A DNA stretch of 43,567 nucleotides, from NCBI RefSeq assembly GCF_020442045.1, contig NZ_JAGRLA010000147.1, positions 1 to 43,567 of the forward strand, given 5' to 3'. Below the pieces are notes generated by a model. The model was not told where the DNA came from, did no database searches, and saw only the letters and a program-made list of their open reading frames with translations. A program made the translations under genes and the position numbers. This DNA comes from Bauldia sp. (GTDB lineage Bacteria; Pseudomonadota; Alphaproteobacteria; Rhizobiales; Kaistiaceae). Each line of letters opens with the position of its first letter. The first letter of the stretch is position 1. This document shows, piece after piece, positions 8,408 through 16,287 of this stretch.

Positions 8408-9496
8408 ATGACCGTTCAATCGTCAGGGGGCGCCGATACGGCCGGCGCCCCTGGTGTCGGGGTTCAGGCGGTGCGGCTCATTGGCCGCGTCTGGGCGTGG
8501 CTCTTCCTCCTCGCGCTGATCGCATTCTTCACTGCGACGGCCCCGCACTTCTTCGATCTCTTCAACTTCCAGGCGATGGGGGCGAACACCGCGATCGTCC
8601 TCGTTCTCGCGCTCGGCCAGACCTTCGTCATCATCACCGGGGGAATCGACCTCTCGGTCGGCTACGTGATGGGCCTCGCGACGGTCGTCATCTCGCTGAT
8701 CATGCAGAATATGGTGGGATACCCGCTGCCGGTTGCCCTGCTCGCGGGCATGGCAGGCGGCCTCGGGGTTGGCATCACCGCCGGCCTCTTCAACGGCTTT
8801 GTCGTCGCGAGGCTGAACGTTTCCCCCTTCATCGCCACCCTCGGTACGCTCGGCATCGCCCAGGGGCTGGCTTTCGTATTGTCCGGTGGCCCGCCGGTAA
8901 GTATCCAGATCCCGGGTCTCGGTGCGCTGGGCAACGGTTACGTCGTCTATTGGCATTCGACCTTCGGCCTCGGGCTGTTCGGATTGCCGGAGGGCGTGAC
9001 GGGGCCCGAAATGCGGAATGTCCGGAGCTTCATTCCGCTGCAGCTCCTTTACGCTGGGGTCTTGACCGCGACCTGCGCTTATCTGCTTTCGTCCACCCAG
9101 TTCGGGCGTCATGTCTATGCCATTGGCGGCAGCGCCAAAGCCGCCCTGCGTGCCGGTATTCCCGTCAAGCGCGACCTCTTCAAGGTCTATGTCCTCTCGT
9201 CGGTGATGGCCTCGCTCGCGGGCCTCATGTACGTGCTGCGATACACCGGCGGCGTTGCCAGTTCCGGCGACGCGCTGCTCCTCTCCTCGATCGCGGCAAT
9301 CGTCATAGGCGGTGCCTCGCTGTTCGGGGGCGAAGGGCGGATCGGCGGCACGCTGGTCGGCGCGATGATCATAGCCGTTATCCAGAATGGCCTTGTGCTC
9401 CTCGGTATCGATCCGTTCTGGCAATACGCCGCCGTTGGCGCGGTCATTATTCTCGCCGTGCTTGCCGACCAGGCGAAGCTGAGGATCGTGCGGTGA
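8408..9496 (+). CDS. sugar ABC transporter permease (RbsC/FrcC type)
   Basis: A 362-residue inner-membrane permease of the branched-chain/ribose transporter family. It has about eight to ten hydrophobic segments. The conserved GQTFVIITGGIDLSVG near residue 80, a SPFIATLGTLG block and a GGASLFGGEGRIGGT block near the C terminus are diagnostic of CUT2 permeases. It lies 39 bases after the binding protein. Its TGA overlaps the GTG start of the ATPase by four bases (GTGA). A long overlapping frame on the same strand upstream of 9493 is a shadow of this gene. Confidence 0.92.
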   Translation: MTVQSSGGADTAGAPGVGVQAVRLIGRVWAWLFLLALIAFFTATAPHFFDLFNFQAMGANTAIVLVLALGQTFVIITGGIDLSVGYVMGLATVVISLIMQNMVGYPLPVALLAGMAGGLGVGITAGLFNGFVVARLNVSPFIATLGTLGIAQGLAFVLSGGPPVSIQIPGLGALGNGYVVYWHSTFGLGLFGLPEGVTGPEMRNVRSFIPLQLLYAGVLTATCAYLLSSTQFGRHVYAIGGSAKAALRAGIPVKRDLFKVYVLSSVMASLAGLMYVLRYTGGVASSGDALLLSSIAAIVIGGASLFGGEGRIGGTLVGAMIIAVIQNGLVLLGIDPFWQYAAVGAVIILAVLADQAKLRIVR

Positions 9497-10245
9497 GTGA
9501 ATCAAGCACCACGGCGATCCTCAGCTGTCGCGGAATGGTCAAGCGCTTCGGAGGCCTGGTCGCGGTAGACAACGTCGATCTCGATCTTGCCGCGGGAGAG
9601 GTGCTGGCTCTGGTTGGTGACAACGGAGCGGGCAAGTCGACGCTGGTCCAGATGATCTCCGGCGTCTTTCGGGCCGATGGTGGCACGGTCTCTCTCGATG
9701 GCGAGCAGAAGGTATTCGCTTCGCCCGAAGACGCCCGCGCCGCCGGCATCGAGACCATCTACCAGGACCTCGCGCTATGCGACAATCTCACCGCGGCCGA
9801 CAATATCTTTCTCGGCCGCGAGATACGCCGGCGCCGTTTCGGATTGCTGCCGGGACTTGACCAGGCCGAGATGCGCGACAGAGCGCGCACGGTACTCGAC
9901 GAACTGCATATCCGGATACCCGATCTCAATGCGCCGGTGCGCGCGTTGTCGGGTGGCCAGCGGCAGGCCGTGGCCATCTCACGCGCCGTGTATTGGCAAG
10001 CGCGGATCATGGTCATGGACGAGCCGACGGCCGCGCTCGGGGTGCCGGAACAGCGCAAGGTCATGGATCTGATCCGTCTCCTCAAGAGCCGTGGCGTACC
10101 CGTCATCCTGATCAGCCACAATATGCAGGACGTCTTCGAGATATCGGACCGGATATTCGTAATGCGACGAGGGGCCAAAGTCGGTGACTTCCCGACGTCG
10201 GCGACGGAGCCGAACGAGATCGTTCGCGCGATGATAGGTGGTTGA
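9493..10245 (+). CDS. sugar ABC transporter ATP-binding protein, single domain (FrcA-like)
   Basis: A 250-residue single nucleotide-binding domain. The motifs are Walker A GDNGAGKS, a Q-loop TIYQDLAL, signature LSGGQ, Walker B IMVMDEPTAAL and the H-loop SHN. Many CUT2 systems have a duplicated RbsA-type ATPase; this one has a single domain, as in the fructose transporter FrcA, and should act as a homodimer beneath the permease. The start is the GTG at 9493, four bases inside the permease gene. The preceding open frame in this register is a shadow of the permease gene. It is followed within about a dozen bases by the aldolase gene. Confidence 0.92.
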   Translation: MSESSTTAILSCRGMVKRFGGLVAVDNVDLDLAAGEVLALVGDNGAGKSTLVQMISGVFRADGGTVSLDGEQKVFASPEDARAAGIETIYQDLALCDNLTAADNIFLGREIRRRRFGLLPGLDQAEMRDRARTVLDELHIRIPDLNAPVRALSGGQRQAVAISRAVYWQARIMVMDEPTAALGVPEQRKVMDLIRLLKSRGVPVILISHNMQDVFEISDRIFVMRRGAKVGDFPTSATEPNEIVRAMIGG

Positions 10246-10256
10246 CAGGGGAACAG

Positions 10257-11159
10257 ATGCACATGAGAAATTTCACGACTGCAGAGCTACGCGGCTTCCA
10301 GCAGATCTGCACCCCTGAAGGCGCTGTCGTTGCCATCGCCTGTGACCAGCGCGGTGGCATGCGGTCGCTCCTCGCGAGCGATCCCGAAAAACAGGCCGCG
10401 ATAAGCGATTCCGACCTTGGGTTGGTGAAGTCCGACATCGTGCGCTACCTTGGCGCGGAGGCCTCCTGCTTCCTGCTGGATCCGGTTTGCGCGCTGCCCG
10501 GCGTTGTCGAGAGCGGCGCGCTGCCACGCGATGTCGGCCTCCTGGTCGGGCTCGATGCGTCCGGCTTCGACACGGATCCTGCCGGTTATCGTCTTTCGCG
10601 CCTTGCCAAGAACGTCGACGCACGCCGGGTACGGGCCCTTGGCGGCACCGGCGGCAAGATCATGGTCTATCTGCGCGCCGACCGGCCGGAGGCCAACGAT
10701 CACAACATCGACATCCTGAAGCGCTGCATCGATGATTTCGCCCGAGAGGACCTGCTTCTCGTTGTCGAGTTTCTGACCTATGCCCTCGAGGGAGAAAGCA
10801 AGGAGGCATACGCCGAGGCGATGCCGGCGCTGGTCGAGGGAGGCGTGAGGATTTCGCTCGATTGCGGGGCAAAGGTCCTCAAGGTCCCCTATCCCGGCAC
10901 TCCGGAATCGTGTGCGACGATCAATGATATGGCGGACGGAACGCCCTGGACGATTCTATCTGCCGGTGTCGACCATGCCACCTTTCTCGATCAGGTTCGA
11001 TCGGCGGTGGCGAAGGGGGCTGCCGGGGTCATCGCCGGCCGGGCGGTTTGGAAAGACTGCATCTCGCTTGACCGGGAGGTTACCCGCCAACGGCTGACGG
11101 ACATCGGTATCCTGCGCCTGAAAGAGATCAATTCCGTCGTTCGTCAAAGCCGCGCATGA
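10257..11159 (+). CDS. class I aldolase, LacD-like (tagatose 1,6-bisphosphate aldolase family)
   Basis: A roughly 300-residue class I aldolase of the DeoC/FbaB/LacD superfamily. It matches LacD better than the sulfofructose-phosphate aldolase YihT: ACDQRGGMR near the N terminus, FLLDPVCALPG, LLVGLDASGFD, VVEFLTYAL, the probable Schiff-base lysine in KVLKVPYPG, ILSAGVDHATF, and the phosphate-binding GVIAGRAVW. It should cleave a phosphorylated ketohexose to dihydroxyacetone phosphate and an aldehyde. Two ATGs are possible, at 10257 and 10263; GGGGAA lies just upstream and does not decide between them. It shares an operon with an importer, a ROK kinase and a P-loop kinase. Confidence 0.82.
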   Translation: MHMRNFTTAELRGFQQICTPEGAVVAIACDQRGGMRSLLASDPEKQAAISDSDLGLVKSDIVRYLGAEASCFLLDPVCALPGVVESGALPRDVGLLVGLDASGFDTDPAGYRLSRLAKNVDARRVRALGGTGGKIMVYLRADRPEANDHNIDILKRCIDDFAREDLLLVVEFLTYALEGESKEAYAEAMPALVEGGVRISLDCGAKVLKVPYPGTPESCATINDMADGTPWTILSAGVDHATFLDQVRSAVAKGAAGVIAGRAVWKDCISLDREVTRQRLTDIGILRLKEINSVVRQSRA

Positions 11160-11169
11160 GCCGACACGC

Positions 11170-12045
11170 ATGGAAGCGATTGGCGTCGACGTAGGTGGCA
11201 CGAATCTTCGCGTTGCAAGAGTCGACCTGGACGGAAATATCCGGGAGACGCGGTCCGCGCGCACCGATGGCAATTCGAAAGATGCGTTCGCTTCGATCAT
11301 CGCTCTTAGTCGCGAGCTGACGACCCCGGCGGTCGTTGGCATCGGCATTGGCGTGCCGGGCCGGGTTGACGTGAAGGAACGTCAGGTGCTCTCGGGCGGT
11401 TTCCTGGATTTGTCGGGATTCGGCTTCGCAGCGGCCGTGGAGACAGCCATCGGCAGGCCGGTGGTCATTGATACCGACGCCAATCTTGCTCTCGTGGCAG
11501 AATGGATTTTCGGTGCGGCACGCGGGACGGACAACGCCGTCATGCTTACCATTGGTACTGGTATCGGCGGTGCGGCGGTGGTCGAGGGACGGATCCTTCG
11601 CGGGATGCGCTGCGCATGCCAGTTCGGCCATGTCACCGTGGAACGCCCCGGCCGGCCTTGTGCCTGCGGCCGCAGTGGCTGCGTCGAGACGACGAGCTCC
11701 GGCACGCGGCTCGGGCAGCTTATGCTCGAGGCCGGCTTGCCGGGCTCGATGCGGGCCGAAGCGCTGGCCGACGCGGCCGAGGCCGGCGAGGCATTCGCCC
11801 GGGACATTCTGGTCAACTGGGCCGGCCCGCTCAGAGCGGCGATCGACAGCCTTGTCGCAAGCCTCGATCCCGAAAGGATAGTTCTGGGCGGCGGTTTGGG
11901 TGCCGTCGCCGCAAGAGCGCTCTCGTTCGTACCCGCCGAGTCGCCTTGGTACCAGTCGGAGGTGGTGCCGGCGGCGCTGGGCGATACGGCCGGCGTGGTG
12001 GGCGGTGCCTGGGTAGCGGCCAACCCGGAGCAGGTTGCGAGATGA
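11170..12045 (+). CDS. ROK-family sugar kinase
   Basis: A 291-residue ROK (repressor, ORF, kinase) protein without a DNA-binding domain, hence a kinase. An N-terminal ATP-binding DVGGTNLR motif is followed by the catalytic Asp103 in DTDAN, a GTGIGGA phosphate loop, a histidine in QFGHVTV, and the CACGRSGCVE zinc motif. Relatives phosphorylate glucose, fructose, N-acetylmannosamine or allose. The ATG lies ten bases after the aldolase stop. Its last codons overlap the next gene's start by four bases (ATGA). In context it phosphorylates the imported sugar before the LacD-like aldolase. Confidence 0.88.
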   Translation: MEAIGVDVGGTNLRVARVDLDGNIRETRSARTDGNSKDAFASIIALSRELTTPAVVGIGIGVPGRVDVKERQVLSGGFLDLSGFGFAAAVETAIGRPVVIDTDANLALVAEWIFGAARGTDNAVMLTIGTGIGGAAVVEGRILRGMRCACQFGHVTVERPGRPCACGRSGCVETTSSGTRLGQLMLEAGLPGSMRAEALADAAEAGEAFARDILVNWAGPLRAAIDSLVASLDPERIVLGGGLGAVAARALSFVPAESPWYQSEVVPAALGDTAGVVGGAWVAANPEQVAR

Positions 12046-12593
12046 AGCGAGCGGTGTTGGTGAATGGTGTACCGGCCAGCGGAAAGAGCACGGTCGCCCG
12101 CGCCATCAGTGGTCGCTACAACTGGCCGGTCTTCGCCCTGGATACGGTCAAGGAACCTTTTTTTGCCGAGATAGGCACCGGTGACCGCGACTATAACCGG
12201 AAGCTGGGCCGTGCCGCCTACGCTGCGATATTCGATACGATCGCCGCTTTTCCCACTCCCCATACCGTGGTCGTCGAGGCCTGGTTCGGCTTTCAGCCCG
12301 CCGATCTCCTGAGGCAGCATCTCGCCAAAGCCGGGCTCGGCGACATTGTGGAAATCTGGTGCCACGCGCCGGCCGAAGTGATTGGTCAAAGATATGCAAG
12401 CCGTGTCGCCCTGCGCTCGGTCGGGCATCCGGGCCTTGAATATGTGCAGGAGCTGATGGCCTTGACGGAACGCGCACAGCCGATCGGAGAGGGTAAGCTC
12501 CTGTCCATCGACACCACCCGGCCTATCGACTTCGTCGCCGTCGACAGGCTTCTCGTCGAGGCGGGGTTTGATCTCCCCGTCGACCGTCGCTGA
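12042..12593 (+). CDS. small P-loop kinase (AAA-like), probable sugar or metabolite kinase
   Basis: A 183-residue P-loop NTPase with Walker A GVPASGKST at residues 9-17 and the small alpha/beta architecture of gluconate, shikimate and chloramphenicol phosphotransferase-like kinases. The ATG overlaps the ROK kinase stop (ATGA), which implies translational coupling and a linked role. I do not recognise the exact family. Because a LacD-like aldolase normally needs a doubly phosphorylated ketose and no PfkB kinase is present, this protein might supply the second phosphate; that is inference. It is the last gene of the operon and ends 100 bases before a convergent gene. Confidence 0.65.
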   Translation: MKRAVLVNGVPASGKSTVARAISGRYNWPVFALDTVKEPFFAEIGTGDRDYNRKLGRAAYAAIFDTIAAFPTPHTVVVEAWFGFQPADLLRQHLAKAGLGDIVEIWCHAPAEVIGQRYASRVALRSVGHPGLEYVQELMALTERAQPIGEGKLLSIDTTRPIDFVAVDRLLVEAGFDLPVDRR

Positions 12594-12607
12594 CGTGACC
12601 GGACGGA

Positions 12608-12654
12608 TTGGAGAGGCATAGCAGGGCTGCGAGCCTTCGATTTCTGCTCTCCAA
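12608..12654. terminator. inverted repeat in a convergent gap
   Basis: TTGGAGAG at 12608-12615 and CTCTCCAA at 12647-12654 are perfect eight-base complements separated by 31 bases. They lie between the end of the P-loop kinase gene and the end of the convergent epimerase gene. A long loop and no T-tract make it a poor classical terminator, but it is the only candidate in this gap. Confidence 0.25.
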
Positions 12655-12693
12655 AGAGCGGCCGCCGGCCTGCGGGCTCGGATGCGTGCCGAT

Positions 12694-13596
12694 CTAGGCG
12701 TGGCCGATCAGCCGGGAACGGGGGCCGTCCGCCAATCCCTCGCGCGCGGCCTGAAGCTGGGCCAGGATGAATGCTCGGGCATGACGGGCAAGGTCTTCGC
12801 CATCTTCCCACAGGTTGCGCCAGATGCCGAGAATGCCGCATAGCGGCTGCGAGACGACCACCGAAGAAAACGATTCGAAAGTGATCGGCCCCTCGTAGCC
12901 GATGCGCGCCAGTCCCGCGAAGATGCGCTGGAAATCGACGGAGCCGGCCCCGAGATAGCCGCGGTTGGACTCGCCGATATGAATATAGCCGAGGTGGCCG
13001 CCGGTATCGACGATAGCCGCCTCGACATTCGCTTCCTCTATGTTCATGTGATAGCTGTCGAGGTGCACCTTGACGTTCGGGACATCCACGAGCCTGCAGA
13101 ATTCGACCGCCTGGGCGGCTGTGTTGAGCATGTTGGACTCGTAGCGATTGACGACCTCCATGCCCAGCGTGATGCCGCTGGCGGCCGCCTTCTCGGCCGC
13201 ACGACGAATAGCGTCGGCGGCGCCCATGATGCCGGCTTCGGTCGGTGGTTCGGCATATTTCTGGAAGGCGGAATAGAGAATCCCGCCGACATATTTCGCG
13301 CCCACGTCGCGCGCGCCGGACACGACTTCGTCGAGCCGCTTTTCACCGGCTCTGACGCGATCGGGATCGTTGCTGGAGATATCGCTGGAACTGTCGAGAC
13401 CGAGCGACATGACCGCCTCGATGCCGGCCGCTTCCACCTGCCTGCGGGTGAAGGCGAGATCCATGGCCCGGGGATCGGGAGCTGATATCTCGATAATGTC
13501 GAAGCCGAGTTCCGCCGTCCTGGCGACGGCATGGGTACACTCGTCGCGGCTCCAGTCCTTGACCCAGACATTCGCGTGCAAGCCGAGTTTGTTCAT
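12694..13596 (-). CDS. ketose 3-epimerase, D-tagatose/D-allulose (psicose) 3-epimerase family
   Basis: A 300-residue TIM barrel. The metal ligands Glu147, Asp180, His206 and Glu241, and the substrate residues Glu153 and Arg212, have the same relative spacing as those known for Agrobacterium D-psicose 3-epimerase (152, 185, 211, 246, 158 and 217). The family blocks EVVNRYE, HLDSYHMNIEE and HIGESNRGYLG are all present. The enzyme should therefore epimerise a free ketose at C3; relatives act on tagatose, allulose, ribulose or erythrulose. It is the last gene of the leftward unit of binding protein, ATPase, permease and epimerase, 34 bases after the permease stop. This suggests that the imported sugar is a ketose or becomes one. 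Confidence 0.88.
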   Translation of the reverse strand: MNKLGLHANVWVKDWSRDECTHAVARTAELGFDIIEISAPDPRAMDLAFTRRQVEAAGIEAVMSLGLDSSSDISSNDPDRVRAGEKRLDEVVSGARDVGAKYVGGILYSAFQKYAEPPTEAGIMGAADAIRRAAEKAAASGITLGMEVVNRYESNMLNTAAQAVEFCRLVDVPNVKVHLDSYHMNIEEANVEAAIVDTGGHLGYIHIGESNRGYLGAGSVDFQRIFAGLARIGYEGPITFESFSSVVVSQPLCGILGIWRNLWEDGEDLARHARAFILAQLQAAREGLADGPRSRLIGHA

Positions 13597-13630
13597 GCGC
13601 TGCCTTCCAGGGCTCCGGTTTCCATGCCTG

Positions 13631-14683
13631 TCAGATGCGTGTCATGCTGCGCCGGCGCCACTGATCGAAGATCACGACGACGACGATGACGAAGCCCTGC
13701 GCGATGCGCTGCCAGAAGGGACTGACGTCGAGCAGGTTGAGGCCGTTGCCGAGGACGCCGATGATGGCCGCGCCGACAATCGAGCCGAGGACGCTGCCTT
13801 CGCCGCCGAACAGGTTCGTGCCGCCGATGACGACCGAAGCGATGGAGCGCAGTTCCTCGCCTTCCGCCATCAGGGCGTTGGCCGAGTTGAGACGGCCGAC
13901 CAGAACGATGCCGGCAATGGCTGCCAGAAGGCCGGAAATCGCGTAGGTCATGATCTTGGTGCGCTCGATGGAAATGCCCGAAACGCGCGCCGCCTCCCTG
14001 TTGCCGCCGACCGCGTAGATGGCGCGCCCCAGGACCGTGTAGCGCAGCACGTACCAGGCGATCAGCCCGCACAGCAGCGCCAGGAGAGCGCTGACGGGAA
14101 AGCCGAACAGGGTTCCGCCGCCAACCCAGATCAACGTGTCGGGAAGCTGCCGCTGCGCATCGAAAGAGGGCACGGGCAGGCCGTCGGTGACCAGAAGCGC
14201 GGCTCCCCGGAAGATCGTCATCGTGCCCAGCGTCGCGATGAAATCGGGAATCTTGAAGGTTGCGATGACCCAGCCGTTGAAGGCGCCCGCCACGAGGCCC
14301 ATCAGCAATCCGATCGCCACCGCGAGCTCGGGCGGCAGCAGGCCGAAATCGAAGCCGAGCAGGGCGAGCGGCTGCGTCAGCAGAACGGCGGTGATCGAGG
14401 CGGACAGGGCGGCGATGGCAGCCACGGAGAGGTCGATGCCGCCGGTGAGGATGACGAAAGTCTGTCCCACGGCGACGATCGCGACGAAGGCGCTCTGGCG
14501 GGCGACGTTCGAAAGATTGTCGACCGTCAGAAAGTTCGACGTGGCGAAGGAGAGGTAGGCCATGAGCAGGATCAGTGCGATCAGCGGACCTGCCTGGAAC
14601 AGCAGGTGCCGTAGATGGGCTCGACCGGATTGCGCGGCTATGGCCGCTTCGTCCGAGGTCTTTGTCGCGGTCGATTCGCTCAT
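13631..14683 (-). CDS. sugar ABC transporter permease (RbsC type)
   Basis: A 350-residue CUT2 permease with about eight to ten membrane segments. The diagnostic GQTFVILTGGIDLSVAA lies near residue 75, IPDFIATLGTMT near 145, and GGTNLFGGEGSVLGS near 295. The first 25 residues are a hydrophilic cytoplasmic leader. The ATG at 14683 lies eleven bases after the ATPase stop, so it is translated from the same leftward message. It pairs with the duplicated ATPase at 14695-16179 and the binding protein at 16288-17481. Confidence 0.92.
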   Translation of the reverse strand: MSESTATKTSDEAAIAAQSGRAHLRHLLFQAGPLIALILLMAYLSFATSNFLTVDNLSNVARQSAFVAIVAVGQTFVILTGGIDLSVAAIAALSASITAVLLTQPLALLGFDFGLLPPELAVAIGLLMGLVAGAFNGWVIATFKIPDFIATLGTMTIFRGAALLVTDGLPVPSFDAQRQLPDTLIWVGGGTLFGFPVSALLALLCGLIAWYVLRYTVLGRAIYAVGGNREAARVSGISIERTKIMTYAISGLLAAIAGIVLVGRLNSANALMAEGEELRSIASVVIGGTNLFGGEGSVLGSIVGAAIIGVLGNGLNLLDVSPFWQRIAQGFVIVVVVIFDQWRRRSMTRI

Positions 14684-14694
14684 GGATTGGGTCC

Positions 14695-16179
14695 TCAGCT
14701 CGCGTGACGGAGCAGGTTTTCCTGGGAAAGCTGGTCGCGGTCGAGTTCAGCCGTGACGCGACCGCCATGCAGTACGAGCACACGATCGGCCATGCCGATC
14801 AGCTCGTTGAGTTCGGACGAGATCATCAGGATCGCCGCACCTTCGTTCACCAGGCGGCTCATCAGCGCGAAGACCTCGGCCTTGGCGCCGACATCGATGC
14901 CGCGGGTCGGCTCGTCGAAGATGAGCGTATGCGCGCCGCTCGACATCCAGCGCGCGAGGATGACCTTCTGCTGATTGCCGCCGCTGAAGAACATGAGCTG
15001 ATGTGTGAGCGAGGAGGGACGAACCCGGAGCTCCTTCACATAGCGCTCGCTTTCCTCACGCTCGCGCTTCAGCTCCAGCGGAGCGAGCAGGCGGCGGCGC
15101 GACAGCCATGACAGGCTGAGATTCGGGCCGACGGGCTGCATCGGCACCAGGCTCTGGCGCCGGTCGCGTGAAATCAGCCCGAGCCCGGCGGCAATGGCGT
15201 TCGAGGAATAGGAAAAGTGCACGGGCTTGCCGTCTACGGCAACGCTGCCGGCCTTGATCGGCTGCAGGCCGAACAGGGCCGGCGCAACCTCGGACTGGCC
15301 CGCGCCCATGAGGCCATAGATGCCGAGGATCTCGCCACGGCGCAGGGTGAAGGAGATGTCCTTCAGCGAGTTGCCGGAAGCAAGGTTCTCGACCGCGAGC
15401 GCCGGTGTGCCGATCTCCGCCACCTGCTTGGGAAACTGCTCGTCGAGCGTGCGGCCCACCATCATCCGCACCACGGTCTCCTCATCCGCTTTCTCGGCGG
15501 GAAGGGTCTCCACCACCACGCCGTCGCGCAGTACCGTGACGCGGTCGGCGATCATGGGGATCTCGGCGAGGTGGTGCGAAATATAGATCATGCCGACGCC
15601 GCGGGTCTTCAGACGGCGGATGACATCGAAGAGACGCAGCCGCTCGCCGTCGGACAAGGCCGAGGTCGGCTCGTCCAGCAGCAGGATCCGGGGGCCGCGT
15701 TCGAGGACACGGGCGATTTCGACGAGCTGCTGTTCCGCAACCTCCAGCCTGCGCACCTCGATGGTCGGGTCGATCGATACGCCAAGCTCGCCGAGCGCGC
15801 GCCGCGCCATGTCGTGCGCCTTGCGCCAGTTGATGCGTCCAAGCGGGCCGCGCGGCAGGCGATTGAGGAAGATATTCTCGGTGACGCTGAGTGCGGGAAC
15901 GAGGCTCAGCTCCTGATGGACAAGGCCGATGCCGAGCTCGCCCGCCGTTTCCGGGGTCAGCGTGGAGACCGCCTTGCCGCCGATCGTGACCGTTCCGGCG
16001 CTCGCCCGGTACTCGCCGGCGAGAATCTTCATCAGCGTGGACTTGCCCGCGCCGTTCTCGCCAAGCAGGACCTGCACCTCACCCGCCCTCAGATCCATAG
16101 AGATGGACCGGAGCGCGATGACACCGGGGAAGCGCTTCTCGACCTGGTCGAGCTTCAGGAGGATTTCGGGTTCGCTCAA
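14695..16179 (-). CDS. sugar ABC transporter ATP-binding protein, two domains (RbsA type)
   Basis: A 494-residue ATPase with two fused nucleotide-binding domains. Domain 1 (about 5-240) has Walker A GENGAGKST and Walker B RILLLDEPTSAL, with a non-standard signature region (RLEVAEQQ). Domain 2 (about 250-490) has a degenerate Walker A (GLMGAGQSEV), an FSGGNQQKV signature and Walker B HTLIFDEPTRGID. This asymmetry is normal for RbsA/XylG proteins. It should energise the neighbouring permease. A 108-base gap carrying a strong hairpin separates it from the upstream binding-protein gene. Confidence 0.92.
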   Translation of the reverse strand: MSEPEILLKLDQVEKRFPGVIALRSISMDLRAGEVQVLLGENGAGKSTLMKILAGEYRASAGTVTIGGKAVSTLTPETAGELGIGLVHQELSLVPALSVTENIFLNRLPRGPLGRINWRKAHDMARRALGELGVSIDPTIEVRRLEVAEQQLVEIARVLERGPRILLLDEPTSALSDGERLRLFDVIRRLKTRGVGMIYISHHLAEIPMIADRVTVLRDGVVVETLPAEKADEETVVRMMVGRTLDEQFPKQVAEIGTPALAVENLASGNSLKDISFTLRRGEILGIYGLMGAGQSEVAPALFGLQPIKAGSVAVDGKPVHFSYSSNAIAAGLGLISRDRRQSLVPMQPVGPNLSLSWLSRRRLLAPLELKREREESERYVKELRVRPSSLTHQLMFFSGGNQQKVILARWMSSGAHTLIFDEPTRGIDVGAKAEVFALMSRLVNEGAAILMISSELNELIGMADRVLVLHGGRVTAELDRDQLSQENLLRHAS

Positions 16180-16240
16180 GGCGTGTCTCGGACGTTTGCC
16201 GCTTCGGCCAAGCGCAGTCCGGAGCCGGCGAGAGGATTGG

Positions 16241-16276
16241 CGGAAAGGGCAGCGGCCGAAGCGCGCTGCCCTTCCG
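16241..16276 (-). other. intercistronic RNA hairpin between binding protein and ATPase genes
   Basis: The arms at 16241-16254 and 16264-16276 are complementary over 13 base pairs with one bulged A; a short extra pairing is possible in the loop. The structure lies just after the binding-protein stop and before the ATPase gene, in the direction of transcription. No T-tract follows. Hairpins at this place in sugar transporter operons are known to stabilise the binding-protein end of the message or to cause partial termination. A similar hairpin occurs in the second transporter operon of this island. Confidence 0.55.
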
Positions 16277-16287
16277 TGTCGGCGTGA

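Noticed and set aside
8497..9492. Long in-frame extension upstream of the single-domain ATPase
   Set aside because: It overlaps the permease in another frame, and the ATPase fold begins at the GTG at 9493.
10257..11159. Sulfofructose-phosphate aldolase (YihT)
   Set aside because: The internal blocks match LacD better, and no other sulfoglycolysis gene is nearby.
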